Part shown: positions 57,990-64,000 of the stretch, piece after piece
Layout of the letters: every line of letters starts with the position of its first letter
Position numbering within the stretch: the stretch's first letter is position 1
Assembly: GCA_046331225.1 (NCBI GenBank)
Contig: JAXLRF010000004.1
Span: forward strand, 1-64,000
From: VFMC01 sp046331225
Lineage (GTDB): Bacteria; Actinomycetota; Acidimicrobiia; Acidimicrobiales; Ilumatobacteraceae
Length of the DNA: 64,000 nt
Direction of reading: 5' to 3'
Program-made: the position numbers and the translations under genes
Notes under the pieces: model-generated
The model's database searches: none
Told to the model about the DNA's origin: nothing
Seen by the model: only the letters and a program-made list of their open reading frames with translations

Positions 57990-59305
57990 CAGGGTGCTGA
58001 AAATCGGGGCCTGAGGGCGTTGATGCTGAGCGCTCGTGCGAAGCCGCGTTCGGCGCTCACCGAAAACCGCGTTCGTCGCTGTCACGGTCCCGCTGTCCGC
58101 CTGCCCGCTGTTGGCGGACTGCCGTGCGGGTCAGTGCCGGTCAGTGCCGGTCAGGCGAGTGCTTGTTGGTTGTCGAGTGCGGTGATGCGGATCATGTTGT
58201 AGACGGCGGCGGCGATCTTGAACCAGGCCCGGTTGCGGTCTCGGCCTCGGTAGCGGAGTTGTCGGCCGCCGGCGATGGTCTTGATCCAGCCGAAGGGTTC
58301 CTCGATCCGTTTCCGGATCCGGATCGAGGTCGCGTGCCCGTCGTGGCGGGTGGTGCGACCATCGATCGCGGATCGTTGTCGGGTGTTGTTCTGAGCGAGA
58401 TGCGGGGTGAAACCGAGCGCCCGCGCCTCGGCGACGAACCCTTTCGTGTCATAACCCTTGTCGCCGGCGACGGTGCGACGCCGGACGGTGGTCGGGAGCC
58501 GGCCGAGCATCTCGAGCGCGGTTGCTCGTTCGGTGTAGCCGTCGGCGAAGGTGAGCTCCGCGTCGACGATCAGGGCGTTGCGGTTCTCCATCAGCAGATG
58601 TCCCGAGTAGCAGAGGGTTGCGGCGGTGTTGTGGCTCTTGCGATACAGGCGGGCGTCGGGGTCGGTGGTCGAGGCGTGGGTGTCGTTCGAGCGTTTCTGG
58701 CCATGCCACTGCACCTCGGCGTTGCGGCCGGCGGGCGGCTCCGATGGTGGCCCGTCTTTCGGTTTGAAGCTCTTGTGTGATGCCCACGCGTTCAGCAACG
58801 TCCCGTCGACGGAGAAGTGGTCCGACGACACGTAGCGGCGGAGCTTGGCCTGGTGGACGACCGCAGCGAAGAACTTGTCCGCGACCTCTGCTTCGAGGAG
58901 ACGCTTGCGGTTCTTGGTGAACGTGGTTGCGTCGAACGCTGGCTCGTCGATGCGCATGTCGAGGAACCACTTGAACAACAGGTCGTAGTTCAGGCGTTCG
59001 CAGAACGCGCGCTCGGACCGGATCGAGTACATCGCCATCAACACCGTTGCTTTCAACAGCGCCTCGGGCGGGACGCTGCGCCGACCGCCCGCCGCGTACA
59101 TCGACTCGAACACCGGGTCGAGCTCGGCGAGGACCGCATCGACGACGACTCGGATCTTGCGGATCGGATGATCCGCTGGGATCAAGTCCTCGGTCGACAG
59201 CGTCGTCAACATCGCCAACTGCGGATCAGGGTTCCCACGCATCCCCACAGTCTTTTCGATCGCGCCGCCGAACGCGAGCACCATCACCCGATTTTCAGCA
59301 CCCTG
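57990..59305. mobile_element. IS5-like insertion sequence (1316 bp)
   Basis: The ends are perfect 19-bp inverted repeats CAGGGTGCTGAAAATCGGG (57990-58008 and complement at 59287-59305), flanked by CTAG on both sides (57986-57989 and 59306-59309), a 4-bp target duplication. One transposase gene on the minus strand occupies most of it. Confidence 0.95.
58151..59242 (-). CDS. IS5-family DDE transposase
   Basis: About 363 residues from ATG 59242 (an in-frame GTG at 59287 would start inside the terminal repeat and is less likely). An N-terminal DUF772-like part (ADHPIRKIRVVVDAVLAEL) precedes the DDE domain: first Asp in FSVDGTLLNAWAS, second in GDKGYDTKGF, and Glu in RIEEPFGWIKT. It looks intact and so the element may still be active. 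Confidence 0.92.
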   Translation of the reverse strand: MRGNPDPQLAMLTTLSTEDLIPADHPIRKIRVVVDAVLAELDPVFESMYAAGGRRSVPPEALLKATVLMAMYSIRSERAFCERLNYDLLFKWFLDMRIDEPAFDATTFTKNRKRLLEAEVADKFFAAVVHQAKLRRYVSSDHFSVDGTLLNAWASHKSFKPKDGPPSEPPAGRNAEVQWHGQKRSNDTHASTTDPDARLYRKSHNTAATLCYSGHLLMENRNALIVDAELTFADGYTERATALEMLGRLPTTVRRRTVAGDKGYDTKGFVAEARALGFTPHLAQNNTRQRSAIDGRTTRHDGHATSIRIRKRIEEPFGWIKTIAGGRQLRYRGRDRNRAWFKIAAAVYNMIRITALDNQQALA

Positions 59306-59309
59306 CTAG

Positions 59310-59836
59310 CGGCTGCGGGCGCCCTACTGTCCACACTCGTTCTTGTCGGCATCACAGCGTGGTACGCCGCCCTTACGCGGAAGATCGTCCTTCAGAGCGT
59401 ACCCAACGTGTCCGTAGAGGTTGTCGGCGAGTGGTGCTGGCGGGGCGGCGGCGATGTTCCGTTCGTGAACATCGTCGGGTTCTCTGTGGACACCCTCTAT
59501 CCGATGCCCGAGGGGTACGAGGCCCGCATAGGGCTGCGCACAAGAAACGACTCGAACGTCATCGCTTACGTCGAGGACGTGAAGTTTGAGCTCGAGACGG
59601 GGCCGATTCATCTTCCGATTCAGTTCGGCGGTGGACACGCCCCGCCGAACGTGGAGCGCTACGACTCGTCCTACACTTCGGTCAGCGCCGATTGGTTACG
59701 GGACGCATACACCCTGGCTCCAGCCGATCCAGCCGCGGTCAAGTTCAGGGCGACGATCACTCTCGGGTCGGGCGCGGTCGCTCACTCGCCTTGGACGAGC
59801 GCCAGGGTGCTCGTGGCCTTCGGGGAAGCGCAATAG
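59310..59836 (+). pseudogene. 3' part of the IS-split membrane protein
   Basis: It continues with a second membrane helix (ALLSTLVLVGITAWYAALT), then an about 150-residue soluble domain with NVSVEVVGEW, NVIAYVEDVKFELETG and FRATITLGSG, suggestive of an immunoglobulin-like beta-sandwich. The stop is at 59834-59836. Two helices plus an exposed domain fit a small surface or sensor protein; function unknown. The 149 bases after it hold no evident gene. Confidence 0.75.
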
Positions 59837-59985
59837 CGTTCGTCAACAACGTCTCCCGTGGATTCGGTGGCTGCCGACGGAGCAACCACCCTCCTTGCAA
59901 ATCGGTGCTCAGAACAGGATCGATCCACGGGCGGTACAAGCAGCGACGGCGAACGAGGCTCTCCAATGCGGCGAGTAGTCGGGGC

Positions 59986-61620
59986 TCACTGGATCGGCGG
60001 CGAGTCGAATGGCGCACTCTCGTTCGTGGAGCCTTGATCGGACGAGTCGTCCCGCTCGGCAACGCTTGCCCAGGACATGAGTTGAGCGGTGTCGTCCTCG
60101 TCCCCGTGGTTCGCATCCTCGACTCGTTCGTCACCCGACGACACTTCGAGGAGGCCGAAGTCGCCATCAGCCTCGCCAAGCTGCTCGACGATCTCGACGG
60201 GCTCGGCGCCTAGTTCGTGATCGACGGGTGCGCCGATCACCGAGCCGTCGTCAGCGATGACGTCGGATGCCTCGTCGTCGACTTCGTCATGCGTGTCTTG
60301 CAGATCGCTCGGAGGTGTCTTGAGATCGATCCCTGCCTCCTCGACTGCGGAGCGCCCACTCGACGGAAGTTGCGGCGCCTTGGCCACCCACGGGCGGAGG
60401 TCTTGCACGACGATCTCGTAGAAGCCTTCGAGGGCCGACAGGACCGAGTCGATGAAGCCCCCACGGCCTGCGCCACGCTTCGTACCAAGCGCTGACGTCG
60501 CAGTGATCCTGAACGAGCGAAGATCCTTCTTCGGGTCCTCGATCAACCGCTCGGGTGTCGCTCGGGCGACACTGAGCAGCTCGCTCATCGAGTGCCTCGA
60601 CATGACGGACCACGAGTCGATGCGCAGTTGATCGGGTGCGTCCTTCAGCTGTCGGAGTAGCCAACCGACACGCGTCGCCTGGCGCCCCTCTGTGGGCGCT
60701 GCGACATCGACCGACACGTGCACACGTCCTGCGCGCACATCGGCCACGACAGCGATGTCGTTGATCGCCTGAGGGATGCGGATCGAACCCGTGAGCCGCC
60801 CGCGCTCCACCAACTCCGCCGTCTGCGCAGCGAGCCGAATCGTCGGATCGTCCTTCTCCTTTCGGTTGCGGACGACCTCGACCTCGGCGCCCAATTGCCG
60901 ACCCATTCGTAGTGCCGCGAACTGAAGCAGTTGCTCCCACCGCTGCACAACCTCGGCCAGACCGCGATCACTGGCCCGAAGCGTGCCGTGGGCGACCGAG
61001 TCGCGCACAGCTGTCCACGGTTCGCCCATGTCGGCGAAGTCCGTTGCTCCGCTCTTGGGGTGTTCGAGGTAGCGGATCAGTTCGCCGAGAATCCAGGCCT
61101 GTTCGGGGTCAGCCACACCGCGCCACACGCGGTGCTGGACGGCGAGGGTGAGGATCTCGGACCAGGAGTAGTGGTAGAGCGCGACCTTCTTAAGACGCCG
61201 CCTGTCCACGGCGGTCGGGTGCACTCCTGGCGCGTGCGAGATCTCGTTCGAGATCGTCAGCACCGCATCGAACCCTTGCTCGCGGGCGACGTCGAGGTAG
61301 TCCTCCAGTTGTGCCCGTTCGAGGTGCGACGTTCCCGTCTTTACCTCGACCAACGCCACCCACGTCTTCGTGCCTCGGCGCGCACGGATCAGGCCGTCGG
61401 GAATCACCTTGCGCTCCTCGACCTTGAACGGCACCTCGATGAAGGTCTCCAGAGCCGAGGAAGGCGCTCCCAGTGGCTTCACGAGCGACAGGCCAAACTC
61501 CCGAACGATCGATGCCACGGCGAGCAGGGCGGACGTCGCTCGACGCTCCGCCTCGTCCTGGCCGTTGATGCCCGAGGTTGGGATCAGCCTCGCTACGTGC
61601 CACGTGTCGTCGTTCGACAT
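59986..61620 (-). CDS. Uncharacterised protein with PD-(D/E)XK-like fold
   Basis: 544 residues from ATG 61620, which has GGAGG upstream; an extension farther upstream is not convincing. Near residues 75-100 a VIPDGLIRARRG then ALVEVKTG arrangement (PD, 15 residues, then ExK) followed by LEDYLDVAREQGFDAVLTISN is the PD-(D/E)XK nuclease core. The rest is unrecognised, with an acidic disordered tail (DEVDDEASD, ADGDFG). A nuclease-fold protein of this size on a mobile island is a defence candidate. It is co-directional with the next gene upstream, 43 bases away. Confidence 0.75.
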   Translation of the reverse strand: MSNDDTWHVARLIPTSGINGQDEAERRATSALLAVASIVREFGLSLVKPLGAPSSALETFIEVPFKVEERKVIPDGLIRARRGTKTWVALVEVKTGTSHLERAQLEDYLDVAREQGFDAVLTISNEISHAPGVHPTAVDRRRLKKVALYHYSWSEILTLAVQHRVWRGVADPEQAWILGELIRYLEHPKSGATDFADMGEPWTAVRDSVAHGTLRASDRGLAEVVQRWEQLLQFAALRMGRQLGAEVEVVRNRKEKDDPTIRLAAQTAELVERGRLTGSIRIPQAINDIAVVADVRAGRVHVSVDVAAPTEGRQATRVGWLLRQLKDAPDQLRIDSWSVMSRHSMSELLSVARATPERLIEDPKKDLRSFRITATSALGTKRGAGRGGFIDSVLSALEGFYEIVVQDLRPWVAKAPQLPSSGRSAVEEAGIDLKTPPSDLQDTHDEVDDEASDVIADDGSVIGAPVDHELGAEPVEIVEQLGEADGDFGLLEVSSGDERVEDANHGDEDDTAQLMSWASVAERDDSSDQGSTNESAPFDSPPIQ

Positions 61621-61663
61621 CTTCCCATCCTCCGAGCGCTGGTCGTACGTGTGGGAATCGAAC

Positions 61664-62773
61664 CTAATGGCCCCAGTCGGCCGAGGTGGCCACCCTGTTG
61701 GCCTCCGCAACGCGCTTGAACCTGCTGTTGAAGCCCGATCGCTGGCGCGCGAAAGCTGACCGTCTGTGATCGGCCCTGTCTGCCATGCCCAGCTCGGCCG
61801 CGACAAGATCGAGATCCGCATCTCGATGACTCCACTCGTTCGCGGGGGACCACCAACTCGCCAATCCGAGTTCCGCGAGGTTGCTGAGCTGTGCTCGGAC
61901 GCGGCGTTCCCTCCAGCCGAGCGCCGCCTGAAGCTCCGTTGCGTTAGTTCTGCCGAGCAACCTGAGCAGGTCCCAGATACGGCAGGCGCTCATGCCGAGC
62001 GCTGCCTCCTCGAACACTGGGTGCAACCACTCGTCTCGTGCGCTCAGTACCCCAGTACTTCGCGAGCACAGTGCTAGATAGCTAGTAGTGGGGTAATCGT
62101 CGCCAAGCCCTAACAAGCTGGGGAGAGCCGATGGCTCGACCAGCGTGTACGAGCCCTTCGCGGTGGCGGGAGCGTGTCGTTCGGACTCATCTGAGTCCGA
62201 GACCACGCGACGGACGACGAGCCCCCTGTCCTCCAGGAACGCCAAAGCCGACCGAACACTCTTCGTGTCGGCCCCGCTCGCCCCGCTCCACCCGACACCC
62301 GCTACCTCCGCCAGTCTGCGCACCGAAGATCTGAATGACAGGAAGCCGCGCTGCCGCGCCACGTGTGCAAGCGCAAGCGCCACACGCAGCCGCGCCCCTG
62401 ATGACCACGGCCAGGCGTAGAAGACGATCGTTGCCCACTCATCGCAGTGTGCGGCGTTGCGGTAGAACCGCACCGAGGCCTGGTCCCAGACCTGGGCGAA
62501 CGTGGTAGGGCTCGCCCCCCATGCGGTGGCGAGGACGTGGCCAGGGGTTTCCCACACGGGTCCCACGATCGGCACAGCCTCTTCGAACGAGACGCCTTGT
62601 CGAACGAGTTGCCACGCCACGGTGCCCAATGCGTTCTCGCAGTTTCTCGGGAGCAGGGGATCACCGAATCGCGGAGCCCAAACTCCGTGAATCAGGCCCT
62701 GCATCTCTGCAGATAGAGAGATCTTCCCGAACGAGGCCTTCTGATGGTGCTTGCTATCGGCCTCCTCTCCCAT
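61664..62773 (-). CDS. Uncharacterised protein: primase-C-terminal-like and winged-helix segments
   Basis: 369 residues from ATG 62773. The N-terminal stretch LPRNCENALGTVAWQLVRQGVSFEEA is weakly like the PriCT domain of plasmid replication primases. The middle part (SSVRRLAEVAGVGWSG, SVRSALAFLEDRGLVVRR) and a later AALGWRERRVRAQLSNLAELGL look like winged helices. It could be a replication or copy-control protein, or a repressor. Family assignment is tentative. Confidence 0.5.
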   Translation of the reverse strand: MGEEADSKHHQKASFGKISLSAEMQGLIHGVWAPRFGDPLLPRNCENALGTVAWQLVRQGVSFEEAVPIVGPVWETPGHVLATAWGASPTTFAQVWDQASVRFYRNAAHCDEWATIVFYAWPWSSGARLRVALALAHVARQRGFLSFRSSVRRLAEVAGVGWSGASGADTKSVRSALAFLEDRGLVVRRVVSDSDESERHAPATAKGSYTLVEPSALPSLLGLGDDYPTTSYLALCSRSTGVLSARDEWLHPVFEEAALGMSACRIWDLLRLLGRTNATELQAALGWRERRVRAQLSNLAELGLASWWSPANEWSHRDADLDLVAAELGMADRADHRRSAFARQRSGFNSRFKRVAEANRVATSADWGH

Positions 62774-63418
62774 CACTTACTTCTAATGCATCCGCAACTT
62801 CGATGTCAATGAACCAAATTGGTAGTAGGTGGAGCATCCTCGTATACCCCACTACATGGAGTTATGTACTCCGCCGCAGTGCACCATGGTGTCTAAGGTG
62901 AGTCGCAATCCAGTTAAATCGATGATCTACCGATATCTCATAGTTCTATAACCAATCTGGTTATAGCCGATCATAAGTCTGATCTACTGGTGCAGTAGTG
63001 CCTGGCAGGCCACCGCCGCCACATAACCGACGACTCTTCGGGCCGTGCGCACGCGAGCGGGAAGGAATCGGACTTCGAGCCGACTCGACGACGACCCCGA
63101 CCGCCGTTCGGACGTCCGCCGCCGCGGGGACTCACCCACGATCTCGACACGCCTTCGGGGACTCCTTTGAAGCGGCTACCCGTAGCCCCCCGCTACACCC
63201 CCATGTCACCGACCGCACCTCTTCCCGTGGCTGCCACGGCGCCGCCTGTGATCGCGGACCCCACAGATTCTCCTGCACTTGGATGGGTGAGGTGCAGCCA
63301 CTGCACCTCAGCCGAGCACTTCCCTGCGGGACGTAGCATCTGCACCGAACACACCCACCGCTGCAGCGGTGGGGCTCGAAGTACCTGATGAGACAGCGCA
63401 TGACGCACCAAGGCATCA
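62774..63418. other. AT-rich non-coding stretch with dyads; possible promoter or replication/att region
   Basis: About 640 bases without a convincing gene. The first 230 are clearly A/T-rich against the surroundings and hold perfect dyads: ACCAA-A-TTGGT (62813-62823), CTATAACCA-ATC-TGGTTATAG (62946-62966) and CTACT-GGTGC-AGTAG (62984-62998). The first two share an ACCAA/TTGGT-like core, as operator pairs do. A weak small frame at 63167-63388 (TTG start, RCSHC and ICTEH Cys/His pairs) might be a tiny zinc protein but is unsupported. Confidence 0.6.
62946..62966. promoter_or_regulatory. Perfect 9-3-9 palindrome, probable operator
   Basis: CTATAACCA and TGGTTATAG pair perfectly around ATC. It is the longest perfect dyad in the AT-rich region, about 170 bases before the start of the winged-helix/primase-like gene, and its core resembles the ACCAAATTGGT site at 62813-62823. 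A regulator of this island probably binds it. Confidence 0.55.
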
Positions 63419-63483
63419 CATCGTGGAGACGAGGGGAATCGAACCCCTGACATCCACCTTGCAAAGGTGGCGCTCTGCCAACT
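63419..63483. repeat. attachment-site copy: 65-bp direct repeat within the intact tRNA-Ala
   Basis: Identical to 56815-56879. It spans the 3' part of the functional tRNA-Ala and 5 bases beyond. The element's own att copy has restored the tRNA gene here. Confidence 0.95.
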
Positions 63484-63496
63484 GAGCTACGTCCCC
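63424..63496 (-). tRNA. tRNA-Ala (anticodon TGC)
   Basis: A 73-base minus-strand cloverleaf: acceptor GGGGACG pairs CGTCTCC with one G-U, D-arm AGCTCAGTTGGCAGAGC, anticodon stem CCACC/GGTGG around TTTGCAA, and T-arm GGGGTTCGATTCCCC. No CCA is encoded. It reads GCA and related Ala codons, and is the integration target of the island to its left. Confidence 0.96.
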
Positions 63497-63570
63497 GAAG
63501 GGCCCGAAGGGATGGTCAGGATACACGTCCGACTACGAGGACGGCACGTGCTGTTTCGTACGCTCGCCGA

Positions 63571-64000
63571 ATGGCACGGCTCCAGTTCGGCACCTTCCTC
63601 GCCCCTCACCACCCCCTCGGCGAGCACCCCACCCTGCAGTTCCAGCGCGACATCGAGCTGGCCGCACACCTCGACCGCCTCGGCTTCGACGAGTTCTGGG
63701 TGGGTGAGCACCACTCGAGCGGCTGGGAGATGATCGCCTCGCCCGAGATGTTCCTGGCCGCCGCCGGCATGGCCACCCAGCGGATCCGGCTCGGCACCGG
63801 CGTCATCTCGCTCCCCTACCACCACCCGTTCAACGTGGCCCAGCGCATGGTGCAGCTCGACCACATGACCCGCGGCCGCGCGATGTTCGGCAGCGGTCCC
63901 GGTGCGCTCCCGAGCGACGCGCACACCCTCGGCATCGACCCGATGGTGCAGCGCGACCGCCAGGACGAGGCACTCAGTGTCATCACCCGCCTGCTGCGCG
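63571..64000 (+). CDS. Luciferase-like flavin-dependent monooxygenase, N-terminal part (truncated by the window edge)
   Basis: From ATG 63571 the frame reads MARLQFGTFLAPHHPLGE, then LDRLGFDEFWVGEHHSSGWE and LGTGVISLPYHHPFNVAQRM, the bacterial luciferase-like (LLM) fold start that binds F420 or FMN. Its 3' end is outside the window. It is chromosomal and was probably next to tRNA-Ala before the island arrived. Confidence 0.92.
   Translation, partial: MARLQFGTFLAPHHPLGEHPTLQFQRDIELAAHLDRLGFDEFWVGEHHSSGWEMIASPEMFLAAAGMATQRIRLGTGVISLPYHHPFNVAQRMVQLDHMTRGRAMFGSGPGALPSDAHTLGIDPMVQRDRQDEALSVITRLLR

Larger units (their letters stand above)
56880..63418. mobile_element. Integrated island in tRNA-Ala(TGC)
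   Basis: A perfect 65-bp direct repeat bounds the segment, with an intact tRNA-Ala at the right end and a 3' fragment at the left, and an integrase gene starts 125 bases inside the left end. Cargo: an IS-disrupted membrane protein, a PD-(D/E)XK-type protein, a possible replication protein and an AT-rich stretch. No relaxase or coupling gene is present, so it is a small integrative element or satellite-like island. Confidence 0.9.

Noticed and set aside
63167..63388. Small Cys/His-containing open frame near the right att site
   Set aside because: TTG start, no ribosome site, and low-complexity Pro/Thr composition; too weak for a gene call.

Overview
The window is GC-rich actinobacterial chromosome. 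Strong markers are the fhaA-fhaB-pstP-rodA-pbpA-pknB cell-division and signalling operon with trpG-like and crgA genes beside it, a tRNA-Leu(CAG) just upstream of fhaA, and many GTG starts with ATGA/GTGA overlaps. The class III glutamine synthetase, paired P450s and fatty-acid CoA genes would fit Acidimicrobiia (Ilumatobacter-like), but the lineage below phylum is inference.

Region 1 (1-15967) is an accessory island running up to the 3' end of the tRNA-Leu gene. From the left it holds a truncated N6-adenine DNA methyltransferase, then a compact module: an OGG-type DNA glycosylase convergent to a four-gene operon of a Gly-rich small protein, a PfkB kinase-nucleoside deoxyribosyltransferase fusion, a QueC-like enzyme and a SagB-like nitroreductase. 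Next come mobilisation genes (a frameshifted coupling protein and a MobF relaxase), a candidate oriT, an excisionase-like protein, an XRE regulator and a tyrosine integrase. Last are two predicted defence genes, a zinc-ribbon plus PD-(D/E)XK protein and a GmrSD-like DUF262/HNH protein. The QueC/OGG/NDT/nitroreductase module is my main candidate for an undescribed system. Its members match the 7-deazaguanine-related ancillary genes known from type IV CBASS and Qat, but no CD-NTase is present in the window.

Region 2 (15968-56815) is ordinary chromosome: tRNA-Leu; the FHA/PP2C/RodA/PBP/PknB operon, lacking pknA; trpG-like and crgA; a thiolase and an acyl-CoA synthetase; an ECF sigma/anti-sigma-like/secreted crystallin-like operon; MarR and a GABA-type aminotransferase; two paralogous membrane proteins; lon; a ferredoxin-reductase-like flavoprotein; a kinase-phospholyase fusion resembling hydroxylysine catabolism; two P450s; an acyl-CoA dehydrogenase; an MFS transporter running tail-to-tail into a frameshifted class III glutamine synthetase; a lipoprotein; a third class III aminotransferase; AlkB; a SpoU methyltransferase; 3-hydroxybutyryl-CoA dehydrogenase; an OafA-like acyltransferase with an SGNH domain; and a cyclic-nucleotide-binding protein.

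Region 3 (56815-63483) is a second, smaller island integrated in a tRNA-Ala(TGC) gene, bounded by a perfect 65-bp direct repeat. It carries its own integrase, a membrane-protein gene split in frame by a 1316-bp IS5-like element (19-bp inverted repeats, CTAG duplication), a PD-(D/E)XK-type protein, a possible replication/winged-helix protein and an AT-rich regulatory or origin-like stretch with dyads. Beyond the intact tRNA-Ala the chromosome resumes with a truncated luciferase-like flavin oxidoreductase.

The coupling protein and the glutamine synthetase each look split by a single-base indel, and the transporter lacks a stop before the neighbouring gene. These may be true decay or assembly errors; raw reads would decide.
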